A stretch of DNA of 64,000 bases from Pardosa pseudoannulata (GCA_032207245.1 CM063500.1:20342024-20406023); one strand, 5' to 3'. Numbered from the stretch's first letter, positions 13,603 through 24,584 are shown. A program made the numbers and translations. The notes: generated by a model not told the origin, from the letters alone.

Positions 13603-13683
13603 TTGGCAGCGTTGGGGATAGAACTGTCAACCCGAGAAGTACGATGATCAAGTAGGTGGACTTTCTACCAAACGTACAATGCC
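13603..13683 (-). repeat. Degenerate tRNA-like / SINE head
   Basis: The plus strand has a TGGCAGC...GGGGATAGAAC...CTTTCTACCAAACG pattern, the reverse complement of a tRNA-like sequence with T-arm, anticodon-arm and D-arm parts in order. Box B is imperfect and the acceptor stem is poor, so this is a tRNA pseudogene or SINE head rather than a working tRNA. It lies between the two arms of a direct repeat. Confidence 0.35.
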
Positions 13684-13800
13684 TGCACGTTGTGAGCGAA
13701 CTAATTAGAGTATATGAAGTCCGGTAGTCAAGTAGAAACAGTCCGGAAATTTAAATATTACTCTCCGCCTTTGCCATCCTATCAAGAATGAATTTTGTAT

Positions 13801-13920
13801 ACTCGCTTTCAATTTTGCTAACCCTAACTCATGAAAAATCCAATATGGATGCCTGTATCCATTCCAGGTACAACCGCTTCAGAAATTCGCGGACAGACAA
13901 CTTAGGCTATTATTATATAA
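13801..13920. repeat. Direct repeat arm 2
   Basis: The second arm of the repeat at 13267-13390. Shared words include CCAATATGGATGC, TATCCATTCCAGGT and ACTTAGGCTATTATTA. I see no coding sequence in it. Confidence 0.65.
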
Positions 13921-14136
13921 GGGATTTTAAATGTTACTGTTCTCAAACAATAATGAAAATATTCCATGGTAGTTTAGGTGGATCTGTACAAATCTATATC
14001 ATATTGGTTTCCTCTCGTTCCATGGTAACCTATTAGAAAAAAGTAAAATTTATCTACTTCACATTGTAAGAATTCTTTAAACAAATTTATTATGTGATAA
14101 AACATCAGATTCTCCAGAATACTATCATAACTCTTT

Positions 14137-14677
14137 CAGACATGCCAACTACTCCGGAGCAGCTCCAGAGAAATGAGAAAATTTGATAACTCCAGAAGCT
14201 TCTCAGATTTCTCTGGAAAATAATAAAACTTTTGAACAGCTGAAAGATTACAATTCAGCAATTAGATACAAAATTTTGCAAAAAATGCTGAATATTACTC
14301 TTTTTACACAGTAATACTGCATGTTATTATAAGGTTATTATATGGAAAAACCAAACTGAATTTAGGTCAAATTTTAGTAGACAAATTCTAGAATCCCTGA
14401 TGATAGAAAAATAGAAATATTTTAATCAGGGTCAATGTTGCTATAAGAAACACAGTTCTGAAAAATAAGTTGTTAAAGCTAAAAAAGCTACTCATAACTT
14501 TTTAAATTCATAAATTTTAATTTACCTTTTACAATTTACTACTGTGTAGATGTTTTAATGTAATTTTAATTTAGAAACCAATAAGATATGTACTTATGTA
14601 TAATCTGCAATTAGCATGTTAAAATTTTAAACTACACTGTTGCTCTGGACATATGTTCCTGAATGTTGACATGTCTG
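14137..14677. mobile_element. Non-autonomous TIR element, copy 1
   Basis: A 541-bp AT-rich element begins CAGACATGCCAAC and ends GTTGACATGTCTG, so it has terminal inverted repeats of about 13 bp with one mismatch. The 6-bp word CTCTTT lies directly outside both ends (14131-14136 and 14678-14683), as a target-site duplication would. No open reading frame is present. It matches the copy at 22088-22589 along nearly its full length. The termini resemble those of hAT-like elements, but 6-bp duplications are not typical of that group, so the superfamily is open. Confidence 0.8.
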
Positions 14678-15390
14678 CTCTTTTAAGGAACACTGAGAAA
14701 GATATATTTAATTTTAAATTGTGAGAAATTTTGTTTACTTTTTCTCTTTAATTTTTCCCCCCTTTAAATAAAAAAGAAAAAGTAAGAGAAAAAAAGGAGT
14801 AAAAATTTTCAAAAGAGAATTTTTGTTGTTCAAAATATATTAATTGTAAAAATTTATATTTCACTTATTAAACCATTTATAGCCAAATTTTGCCTAGCTT
14901 AATGTCCAGTGTATCTTTGAGTAAAGTTGATGTTTTGATACTTAAAAGATTATATAGTTTGAATTTGCTCTTAATTCTGCCTCCTATTTTAGGGGGTGGG
15001 GGGGTGGGAGAGAATTTTTATATGTATTTGGTTTGTGATAAACAAAAACTGTAAGTTAAAAAAAAAAAAAAAAAATTGTATCTATGATGATACACATAAG
15101 CATTTTAAAGTTAATTTTAGATTCTAGTCAAAATAGTCCACACTGTATATAGATTGACTTTAAACCTTGGGTGGGTGAGTTTAATAAAAGATGAAAAAGA
15201 ACAGAATGCATCTAATTAAAAGTTTTGTTTATTATAAAAACTTAATTTAAGAAATGTTATATAATTTAATTTTATGGAAATATAGTTTTTGACATCATAC
15301 CAGTCATAGATATTTTGTAAAATTTATTACCTTTATAAGGGTTACAGTAATAGGCATTTGTAAGAATATCTATCATCTTAAATTATAATG

Positions 15391-15570
15391 CGAAATGATG
15401 GCTGAGTGGTTAGGGTACTGTCCTGTGGTACCAGAGTTCATGGGTTTGAATCCCACTATGGCATAAATGTTTGTAGCCATTTGGAATTGGCTTTAAGCTG
15501 CAGGTCCTGGTTTTATTAACCCACATGTTGCGAAAAAGTAGACCGTAGCACTCCAAACCAAACGAAACTT
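15391..15570 (+). repeat. tRNA-derived SINE
   Basis: The head carries both internal RNA polymerase III promoter boxes: box A TGGCTGAGTGGTTA at 15399-15412 and box B GGTTTGAATCC at 15443-15453, at normal tRNA spacing. A tRNA-unrelated body follows (TTTGTAGCCATTTGG ... GTAGACCGTAGCACTCC) and ends in an A/C-rich tail. A degraded body-only copy is at 555-665. It is inserted in the FMR1-family intron in sense orientation. Confidence 0.8.
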
Positions 15571-15841
15571 AAATTGTAATTTTAAATGATACAGCAATTA
15601 AGTGGTCAAATTCTTTTCTAAAAAAACTATTTTGGTAACCTATTGCAGAACTCCGTTCTCAGTTATTTCATGAATTTCATTGGCCTTTTTCTTAATATTA
15701 ATAGGAGAAGGTTACATACACAGTGAAGAGTTATAATTGTTTTTTTTATATTTTATTAACTTTTTTTATTGTCAAGTGATGCAATGTTTTCTTAATTTGT
15801 TGTTAAATATCTGTCTAAAGTTAGTTTCTTTTCTCTTCCAG

Positions 15842-16222
15842 GAAGTTGAAAAATTACGCCAAGAAAAGTTAGAAATTGACCAACAGCTAAGGAGTCAAGT
15901 AGGGTCTGTACCAAACTTTCCCGTTCCCCGACGACCTGGTCCCGAACGGAATTACAATTCTGAAGGAGACTCAGGACGAGGCAGGGGAGGTGGGCCCCCT
16001 CGGGGTCGAGGTCGAGGGGGTGGACCTGGTCCTGTACGACGGTGGGGAGCTGACTCTCGTTTCAATAACAGTACAAGTAACCATCCTGCTACACTGAGTG
16101 ATTACATAGGCAATGCAGATAAACGTGGTGGACATAACTCCTATCAAAGAGGGGGAGTGAGCCGAGGAAGGGAGCGTGGTGGTGGTGACAACAGCTCTCG
16201 TGGCTTGCCAAATAGGAAATGA
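15842..16222 (+). CDS. FMR1: FMR1/FXR-family gene, terminal coding exon with RGG box
   Basis: 381 bases encode 126 residues and a TGA stop, following a good acceptor (TTCTCTTCCAG). The first residues, EVEKLRQEKLEIDQQL, are the conserved helix just after KH2. A Pro/Arg linker follows, then an RGG box with GRGRGGGPPRGRGRGGG at about residues 45-60 and further RGG-like motifs near the C-terminus. RGG boxes bind RNA, including G-quadruplexes. A short LSDYIGNADKRG motif sits between the two Gly/Arg parts. Compared with vertebrate FMRP, the tail after KH2 is short. GC content is much higher than in the surrounding introns, as expected for a coding RGG box. Confidence 0.9.
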   Translation, partial: EVEKLRQEKLEIDQQLRSQVGSVPNFPVPRRPGPERNYNSEGDSGRGRGGGPPRGRGRGGGPGPVRRWGADSRFNNSTSNHPATLSDYIGNADKRGGHNSYQRGGVSRGRERGGGDNSSRGLPNRK

Positions 16223-16689
16223 CCTCTTTGCTAGCACCAGCAGAAGTTTTAAAACTCTGAAACCTTATCTTGGAACTGGGCAGCATATTCTGAATAGTGC
16301 TGTTTGCATTTTGACTTGGACTAACCTAAGTTTCACTGTTGTTGGCCAGATGTTATTAAATACGAAAAATTGATAATTGATTTATCAAGAAATGTCCCAC
16401 TCACTTATGTCCATACCTCCTGATATGTCTCTTGAAGCTAAGAATTGAGTAATTGAAAAGTGTATGATCACTTATCATCTAGAGCATGAGCTCCCTTTTA
16501 CAGCAGCAGGCAGTAGTTTATAAATCAGTGCACTTAAAGGCTCAATTAAGAGTGAGATGGTGATCTCTGCTGCTATCACTCGAGTTGGTGAGCAGAGATG
16601 AATTTACTAACAGATACAATAGACTATTGCCTATGCATCTTTATTCAAAATGAAATCTTAAAAAAAAATCTTCTATAACTGGTTCTGCC

Positions 16690-16695
16690 AATAAA
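16690..16695 (+). terminator. Candidate poly(A) signal of the FMR1-family gene
   Basis: AATAAA lies 468 bases after the FMR1-family stop codon. It is the most plausible cleavage signal for this 3' UTR, but AT-rich DNA makes chance hexamers common. Confidence 0.35.
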
Positions 16696-17249
16696 TTCTC
16701 AATAATTATCCTTTTTTGCTCAAATTCACTTCTGTTTGGTGACAGCATCTTTGACCATTTCTTTCTGCTATTTGTATATGTTTTATTTTTTTCCCTTCCT
16801 TGTATTCATATTTTGCATATCTCTGACCCCTAAAAGTATGTGTCTTTTGAATGGTTAGTGTAGTTCATAAAATTCTTAAAAATTTATTTATAGCTTTTGA
16901 TGGAAATTATGTATACAGCAACTTATAGTTAATGACATTTTCCTGTATTGATATCATTTTTCAATTTTCCTTTGGCTTTCTAATTTTGAAAAGCCTTAAT
17001 ATAGTGCACTGTTACTTGAGTTTTGGAAATTTTCTATAACAACTCATTGGATTTTTGCTTTAGTGTAACAATTCATGAGTAATTTGATATTTCTTTCGAT
17101 TGAAGACAAAGCCTGTAAATACCTGCTTTTGGCTTTGTAGAGGGAAAAAAAATTTTTTAGACTTGGATCGATTCTTACTATTTTTTGTGTTTTCTAAAAT
17201 CAAGTTTGGCAGAGATAGTCCTTGAGCATGACATCTTTCCATATTGCAG

Positions 17250-17448
17250 AGTGAAGATTGATAACTTGCATGTTGTATTGCAAAAGCTACATTACACTGA
17301 AGCAGTCGAAGAAGACTTGTGTTTGAAGTTACATGATGGCAGTTCTACTACTATACAGTATCTACCACGAGAGTATTTGGAATTACTCGATTATCCAGAT
17401 CTACTAGATTGCGACACACCAAAGCAGAGGACGAGTTATAACGAATAA
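17250..17448 (+). CDS. Candidate terminal exon, gene unidentified
   Basis: After an acceptor-like TTCCATATTGCAG the sequence is open for 66 codons, ending TSYNE and TAA. It is clearly less AT-rich and better codon-balanced than its surroundings and contains a plausible folded segment (LHDGSSTTIQYLPREYLELL). No family is recognised. It lies about 1 kb after the FMR1-family stop on the same strand. It may be an alternative last exon of that gene or the last exon of a neighbour. It could also be read without splicing from the ATG at 17185. A poly(A) signal follows at 17766. Confidence 0.45.
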
Positions 17449-17765
17449 AGTCAGGATCCGGTGAGAGAGTACTACTTATTTCACTACTGTGACATGGACT
17501 TAGTCACCCACTAGACATACAGCAAGTTTTCCCTGTCCCGAAAGTGTCATGTTATCCAGGAACTGTGATATCCTAACATTTGGGATATTAAGACATCCTC
17601 TTTGCAAAAGGGAGTCTAGAAATAGTGTAAGAAACGAAGTTCTGTGTACAAAAAGAAGATAGTCAGGAACAGGACTCCAAATTGTGAGTTTGAGTTACTG
17701 ATGTCTTCTCATTTCTACATTGTTTGCTTTTATATTGAAAAAAAAAGTAATGTTCCTCAGGTTGT

Positions 17766-17771
17766 AATAAA
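17766..17771 (+). terminator. Candidate poly(A) signal
   Basis: AATAAA about 320 bases after the stop of the unidentified exon ending at 17448; a G/T-rich stretch follows some 35-50 bases later. Confidence 0.4.
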
Positions 17772-19116
17772 GCTGCCATGTTGGAAAATTTTGCATTTAT
17801 TATTTGTTTGTGTTGAAACTTTCTATTTCTTATAGTTGGATTTAATTTTGTTAAGTGAACATTATTCATACACATTGTATTAAACATACCCACAGCTGTT
17901 TAACATTGTCTGCTAAGGTAATTAAAATTACAAAATAATGCCACTTCATATATGATACACTAGCTACTTTGTGGGCTGGGTATACATAATAAGGTTACAT
18001 TAAGTGGTCATCTGAAAATACTTTAACAGGATATTTCAATTTTAGATAATTTATGATGTATAAAAGTAATATATTTGGTGATTTAGTCTTTCATTCTCAG
18101 ATAGAAAGGTACCAAGATTTTGTATAATCACACTCCCATAATGATGATATTTTAAGTCAATTTTAAAGCACAACCCATGCTGTGTTAAGTTGCAAAAGAT
18201 TTGAAAGAGTTAGCAGAACAAGGGTACCAAAATTTGTTGATAATAATGAAGAACTTAGCCTGCAAATTCAACTTCCATTTAAACAGTTGGTGTGGCACAA
18301 ATTCGCTACACCTGTGCATTGAAATAGGATTACAAAAATTATGCATTTGTGCAAAAAACTTCAAAACACATAAATCATTTTATCTTTAGATAAATTACTG
18401 ATTGCTAAGTTATGAAATAGGTATTTTATTTTTTTCACATGGTAAAATGAAACAAAATTCATTTACTTCTATCTGTCATTGACTGACAGCATGAATGTTT
18501 GTTAAACTCTCATGCTATGTGATAGAATGGGTGGAAGAGGTGTGATTGTCAATTGTGATTGTCTTGTGGGTTTGAAGAATGTCTGATATTTGGAGACTGA
18601 CAAACTGTAGATTTCTATGAAACATGTACAGACACTTTTATATTTAGTTTATGATACTTTAATTTTTTTGAATGAAATATTAGGAGCAATGTTTGTTTTA
18701 ATTGACGGAATTTAAACCCATTTAGGTAGGTAATTTTCATAAATTTATACACTGTGACCATGGGAAAGAATTTTTTCACAATGTCAATGCATTTGTTTAT
18801 TAAGAAGCAGTAAGCATGTTGATTACATCTGATGTTTTTCTTTAAATTGACAGAATTAAAGAAGTCAATACTCTTCCCTTGTTTCCAATATTTCTTATAT
18901 CCCATTGTATCATATTTGGTATAATGCTCTTTCCTCTGCATAAATTATCATTGTTGAAACAGTAGATAGGTATATGCATATTCATTCCCATCAACTCTCT
19001 CATTGTTAAACCTGTATGTGTACCAATTCACACAGTGGCACTGTTAGGTGGTACGTGTACAGTTTGTAAACTGATTCTGGATTGCGACATGCTAACATTC
19101 CCTGAAGCAGAATGTG
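17772..19116. other. AT-rich intergenic or intron DNA
   Basis: No exon, RNA gene or repeat with support is seen here on either strand. Confidence 0.45.
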
Positions 19117-20319
19117 TCAAAAACTGTAAATAGTAAGAGCTTGATCTTCTACCATATGTTGGAAATGTTTCACTGTTGAATATGCAGCCAACAATTCACG
19201 ATCAAATGTACTATAATTGAGCTTAATAACAATTGAGCTTAGTAACAATTGAGCTTAATAACAATTGATACTAAATTTGGGTTCAACATTTAAATTGTTC
19301 GTAAATAACTGGGGAAATTTGGAGAGGATTTTATGAAATAGCGTTGATCCTGAAATAGGCGTCAAATGTTTCAATCCTCCGGGGAACAGCGACCCCTTTA
19401 CAGATAATGAAGTAACATTATCTATTAGTTTACGATTTTTAATATCAACTAGTAAACTGTAATGCTCTAAAAAATCGGCACCTAACATGAGAAACGTCAG
19501 CGACAATAAAAGTCCAAGAAAAACTGCGTCGCAATCCAAAGTTTAGTTCAAGATGAACTGTACCATATGTTGGTATACTGGATCCATTTGCCGCATACAA
19601 TACAAAATCTTGTTTCATTTTAACCTTAGTATATATTCTCGGGTAACAACTAACAGCAGCTCCACTATCTACCAAAAATCTATATTTAGAATTTAAATCA
19701 AATACGAAAAGTCGGCTATTTGAGTTGCACCGTTCTACTACCGACGAGGTAGACGAGCTATCTAAGCTTTCCACCCACGCACATGGGTGAACACATTTTC
19801 TAGCATTTTTCCCAAAGCGAAAATGATACCAACAGAAGCGTTTATTCTGTTCAGGCTGTTGAACTAAACCTCTCGAAGTAGACCGCGCTTTATGTTGTTG
19901 GAAACGAGAGCTACTAGTGCTACGCGAACGAGATAATCTTTTAACTGCTTGCTTAAGATTTGAAATTTCAGCTTTTAGTTTGCCTAATTCGGAATCATTG
20001 TTCGAAACCGTAGAAACTGATATTCTATTATCAGAAACGTCCAGAATCTTGTCAGCGATTAACGCTAGTTCAGGTAACAGGGAGGGTTTTTAACGATGTC
20101 TTTGACACAACGAAAAACCTGAGAGTTTAAAGCCGCTACAACTGCATGAAACTTGGTCGCATCAACTGTTATATTTGAGATTATAAATTGAGATTCGACC
20201 TGATAGAACCAAAGCTCGGGATCACTATCCCAAAATGGCGGTGCTTTAAAAGCAACACGAGACACCATAACAGGTTCATTCGAGACCAAAATTTTAGCTT
20301 CGTCATCAGAATTACCCAT
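19117..20319 (-). pseudogene. Ty3-like gag-pol with the RT core deleted
   Basis: Read on the minus strand. A gag segment (PPFWDSDPELWFYQVESQF) lies at 20065-20319 and a zinc-knuckle motif CWYHFRFGKNARKCVHPC near 19810-19865. The aspartic protease at 19445-19774 has FLVDSGAAVSCYP and MLGADFLEHY. The start of the RT-connecting region lies at 19255-19440. Immediately after it, at 19117-19235, RNase H sequence begins (NYSTFDRELLAAYSTVKHF) and stops at 19117-19119. The reverse transcriptase fingers and palm are absent. This looks like an internal deletion, with three 16-bp tandem units at the join. Several frames and stops are broken. Confidence 0.85.
19215..19262. repeat. Three tandem 16-bp units at a deletion junction
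   Basis: AATTGAGCTTAATAAC occurs three times in a row; the middle unit has one substitution. The units sit exactly where pol jumps from the start of RT to RNase H, so they look like filler from a repair event. Confidence 0.75.
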
Positions 20320-20671
20320 TTAGGTATCGTATTAATACTTCAATTACAAAAAATGCACAATAAAAAATGCACGATAAAAATGTATAATATAAATGCGAGT
20401 GTATTCGAAATATGATCAACTCAAGAATGAGGGAAAAGCAATCATGCGCTTATTAACACTGTCTAGAAAAAACGCAGAAAATGTACTCACTCAAATTATA
20501 AAACGGGGTTAGCTTCAAATATCTTCACAATACATTAAACTCTGCTACTGCATCACTTCGCACAAAATATAAGGCGGACTCCATTAGTTGAAATTAAATG
20601 ATTGAAGGCTTGTTTCAAGCTACATTGAGAACTTAAATGCAGATAACTCAAGTTGACCTTGAATTCACCTT

Positions 20672-20682
20672 CCGGGTCACCA
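20672..20682 (-). promoter_or_regulatory. Ty3-like primer-binding site candidate
   Basis: TGGTGACCCGG on the minus strand, six bases inside the LTR end. TGG at this place is typical, because tRNAs end in CCA. The priming tRNA is not identified. Confidence 0.5.
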
Positions 20683-20688
20683 CTTTTA

Positions 20689-20993
20689 TGTGGTGGCGGT
20701 GTTGGTCAGATACTCCCACGGAACTGTGCAGCAGGTAATAAAAATTCAGAGTTTAAAAAACGAACAAACATTTTATTACGGGAAAAAAGACAACAGATCA
20801 AACTTGAACACATTTCGTTATATAGACAACGCATTAGACTGCCAGAGACAAAACTGAATCTTCTTCTGTCGCCGTTGCCACAACATTTATTCTACAAAAT
20901 ATAAATGAATAATTAACGAAGAAGTTTGCCTGAAAAAAAAAAACTTGAAATTAGGATTAAAGTTAATCTGTGTGCATCTTTGTCGGCACCACA
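20689..20993 (-). repeat. 5' LTR of the Ty3-like element
   Basis: A 305-bp segment begins TGTGGTG and ends CACCACA, giving the TG...CA ends and short inverted termini of an LTR. It lies on the upstream side of gag on the minus strand, next to the primer-binding site. No second LTR is found beyond 19117, so the 3' end of the element is lost. A (TA)n run adjoins the outer end at 20993. Confidence 0.65.
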
Positions 20994-21389
20994 TATATAT
21001 ATATATATCAATGGTTTTCCGTAAGTAGAAAAGGATGTTAAATACTTATTGGATTACGTTGATTCCTTGTTACAGCAATACCAGGTATATTTTGACCAAA
21101 GTAAGGAACTTGATATTGTAATATCAACTGCTAAAATATTTTTCTGTTTTGATTACTTATTATTTCGACGTTCAGATATGGATAACAAAGCTTTAGACCT
21201 CTCCACTCTTTTGGAGCTTATTAAACTTTTTCCATGTGTTTCACCCTCTGAAAGAAGAAAAGAATGAATTATTTTTTGAATATCAAATTTTTCTTAACTG
21301 GATTTTTGATGCAGTTGATCATTCTTGGCAAAATAGAATGTTTTTTTTTTTTTAATGAAAGCTATATTAGTGCAAGCTGTAAATGAACT

Positions 21390-21600
21390 AAAACCAGAGA
21401 TCTTTAAATTTATCAATTTATTAATACACATATCTATTCCTATATCAGAAGCTATTTGCGAATCATGGGGATCAACAATCGATAAATTTTTTCCGATAGG
21501 CATAATGTAAATGATGGTGATGAAACTAGTATTGGGGCAACTGATAAAAGAATGTTTATTTTTTGCAACAGACCTCCACCAGGACACAGATCAGTCTGAA
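21390..21600 (+). pseudogene. Degenerate transposase-like coding remnant
   Basis: The plus strand has a readable segment (ISIPISEAICESWGSTID) followed after a frameshift by a second (GATDKRMFIFCNRPPPGHR). The SEAICESWGSTID style recalls zinc-finger or hAT-like transposon-derived proteins common in invertebrate genomes; that assignment is from memory of motif style and is weak. Upstream sequence at 21049-21267 is open and could belong to the same remnant. Confidence 0.35.
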
Positions 21601-22087
21601 AATTATTAAAAACTTCCCTTGCATTAATGTTTGGGCCAAATTATTAGTCCCATTTTTATCATTGTAGTGATATCTCAAAATATCTTACATCAAACGTAAT
21701 TGACAGGACAGTAAATTCTATGTTAATGCCTTGGTTTTAATACAAGTATTTTTCTAAATTTCAGGTAGCACTGTTTTATTAAATATTTTTATTGATACAT
21801 ATTGGTAAAGATGAAAATGTATCACAGTTGGAATAATATTGTGGGAGAGTAAATATATGATAAAATAAATATATCTCCTGCAGAACATTTTTGATTATCT
21901 GAAAGCCTGTAGCAGAACATTGAAAAGTATTCTGCTGTGGGGCTAACATTTTTTCCTTTATATATTAGGATTTAATTATCCTCAATTTTTGAATCATCCT
22001 CAATTTTTGTGAAAGATGCAATTTAGAGTGTTTATTGGGGTTACGAAAACATTCATACACATTTCCTGTCTCAGACACTGGGTATTA

Positions 22088-22589
22088 TAGAATGCCAACT
22101 ACTCCAGATTCTCCAGAACAGCTCTGGAGGAATGAGAAAATTGGATAACTCTGGAAACTTCCAAGTTTTCTCTGGCAAATAACAAAACTTTTGAACAGCT
22201 AAAATATTACAATTCAGCAATTAAATACAAAGTTTTGCAAAAGATAATGCTGAATATTACTCTTTACACAGTAATGCTGCATATTAAAAGTTTTCAGTAC
22301 TGTGCGGACTTGATGATAGAAAAATGGTAATATTTGAATCAGGATTAATGTTGCTGTAAGAAACACTGTTCCGAAAAATAAGTTGTTAAAGCTAAAAAAG
22401 CTACTCATAAATTTTTAAATGCATAAATTTTAATTTACCTTTTACAATTTACTACTGTAAATATTTTAAATTTAATTTTAATGTAGAAACCAATAAGATA
22501 TGTACTTATGTATAATCTGTAATTAGCATGTTAAAATTTTAAATCTCGCTGTTGCTCTGCACATAAGTGCCTGAATGTTGGCATGTCTG
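22088..22589. mobile_element. Non-autonomous TIR element, copy 2
   Basis: A 502-bp copy of the element at 14137-14677. The right end GTTGGCATGTCTG is intact; the left end reads TAGAATGCCAAC and has lost a base. The 6-bp word GTATTA flanks it directly on both sides (22082-22087 and 22590-22595). It has no open frame. A segment of about 45 bases present in copy 1 is missing here. Confidence 0.8.
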
Positions 22590-22595
22590 GTATTA

Positions 22596-23945
22596 ATTTT
22601 GTCATCTGCTTTGCTTTGTCTATTGTGTAAGTGGAAACGAAACCTTATGAAATAAGGTTTCTTGAGAAGAAAGAAAATAACTAAAGAATTAAAAGATTTG
22701 TGGTAGTATTTGAAAAGGCAATTTTATTTGAAGGTTATAACATTTAATGAACAGATATAGTTGAAAAATAAACCCTGATATGACAAGTCTTCAAATTTAT
22801 GTTTACATTTTTAAAAAGTAATATATGGAAGCATATTTTGATTGTGAAATAATATGCTCTTTATGGTATTTTATTAAGTTGAGTTCTTAGACATGTTCTT
22901 TTAGACATTTTATATTCTTTGAAATTAGTAATTTAAAAACTTTTATAACTGAACTTCTCCCTGTAAGAAGTTTTAGGCCTTTAATACCCAAGTCATTTCT
23001 GATGATTACATATTGATATAATGTTTAAATTTAAGTTACTGTGAATTGCTCAGAATAAAATAAATATGAAGTTTAAACAGCTCTGATACTACAGCTTATT
23101 ATGTTAGTGATCAACTATTGTTTTAACTAAGTTTTCCTGTAATCATTATGTCTTCAAATGAGTGTGCACATGTTATGTGGTTAGATTTGGATCCAAAACT
23201 TTTAATTATATGGTTATAACAGTTGTACTTGTCATAAAAGAGATTTTTATAGGGATCTAAATCACCTCATAATGTGTGCACACCCAGTTGAACACATTGG
23301 CTGGGGAGAAAATACGTGCATAAAGCTTAGAGCATTAAACATCACAGGAATGAAAAGGGAAAACTGTGAAAAAAGATTTATTTGGTATTACATATAAAAT
23401 AAATACTTTTAAACTGAATTTATAATAAATAAAGCAGTTATGATTTCAGTATGTGCACATACTGAAAAAGCAAATTATGTACAATGTTCGAAAATCAAAG
23501 TGCTGATCAAAATAGAAAATTTATAAATAGAAATTACTTGAAAACTTTAGATTGTTTATAAGATTGCCTTCTACCTACCCTTAAAAGGCAAACTTGTTCT
23601 AAGAAAACAAAAATTCTATAAGTCATTTTTTAACAGCATGTATAAGATACACCATGCATTAACCCTTTAACAAACGGTAGTTTTGGAATGAATCCACCTG
23701 TTAAAAGTTTCTTTTTTCTACTTTTTAAAGACATGTTTTTTTTAGGTTTCTATGTTTATGACATTTCAAACTTACAGCAGATAGAAACATTACACTTAAT
23801 TCATTTTTCCATTTGTAATATGCATTTTAAAACTTGCTTTGCCCAGAAAATTCAGAAATTCGATTTATGTTCCTTGTTACCCCAAATACAGGTTTTTATC
23901 CAAATAACACTTAAAAAACTGTTTAGCTATTTTTTATTATACACT
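22596..23945. other. AT-rich DNA up to the scaffold gap
   Basis: I see nothing coding in this stretch. It is the last sequence that looks like the animal genome; the gap follows directly. Confidence 0.5.
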
Positions 23946-24045
23946 NNNNNNNNNNNNNNNNNNNNNNNNNNNNNNNNNNNNNNNNNNNNNNNNNNNNNNN
24001 NNNNNNNNNNNNNNNNNNNNNNNNNNNNNNNNNNNNNNNNNNNNN
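23946..24045. other. Scaffold gap of exactly 100 N
   Basis: 100 consecutive N. This is the usual placeholder for a gap of unknown length between two contigs. Sequence character changes completely across it, from intron-rich animal DNA to compact microsporidian-type genes. Confidence 0.99.
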
Positions 24046-24584
24046 ATAGTTTCTCTTAAATTAATTCCTTCAAGTCTTTTCAATGCATCTACATAATCTC
24101 TACACTTTTTTTGTATAGTTTTTTGTACAGAATGTACGTAATCATTAGTCGATATACTTAAAGAGTCTAGTTCGGCAAAAACGAGATCTTTTAACCACGT
24201 TAAGTAAGAATTGCTGTTGATATCAAAGAAGTATTCTAGATATAAGTACTCATTAGATCGCCTAATTTTTGAATAATGTACTTCTACTGCGTGTGTAGCC
24301 CAAATACTTTCCTTGACTACATCTGGCTTTATTTTTCTTATTTCTTTAAGCCTCGAAATATCAAACTTCTTATTTTTCTCTGTTATATATTCTATCACAT
24401 AGTCTAGAATTTTACGAACAGTTATATCATCAGTTTTAACTTGTTTTAAATTATCAAGTGTTGATACATTTTTAAAATCTAAAATTCTCAATCTTAATAG
24501 GCCTAACATTTGCTTTTTATCCAGATCTCTTATTTTCCCAGTACATATTACGATGCTTATAAAAATTGTAAGTATAATATTCAT
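24046..24584 (-). CDS. Family B secreted/membrane protein, cut by the gap
   Basis: The N-terminal 179 residues or so of a protein whose other end is lost in the N run. It starts MNIILTIFISIVICTG, a signal peptide nearly identical to that of the family B gene at 32063-33959, and the following sequence aligns with that paralogue (KTDDITVRKILDYVIEYI, LKEIRKIKPD, FFDINSNSYL, LKDLVFAELDSL). The start codon is supported by CCC at 24586-24588, two bases upstream on the coding strand. It lies directly downstream of a family A gene, as the other B copy does. Function unknown; no known domain is recognised. Confidence 0.8.

Larger units (their letters stand above)
8021..15841. other. FMR1-family intron with inserted repeats
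   Basis: This 7.8-kb interval runs from the donor GTAAGTGG to the acceptor TTCTCTTCCAG, and the two flanking exons share phase 0. It contains a copia-type element (9131-12610), a split direct repeat with a tRNA-like remnant (13267-13920), a TIR element (14137-14677) and a tRNA-derived SINE (15391-15570). The remaining sequence is AT-rich and I see no additional exon in it. Confidence 0.75.

Noticed and set aside
15971..16286. Minus-strand frames opposite the RGG-box exon
   Set aside because: Antisense shadows of a GC-rich coding exon; the plus strand has the conserved FMR1-family residues.
20985..21008. CRISPR-like or satellite repeat
   Set aside because: It is only a short (TA)n microsatellite beside an LTR end.
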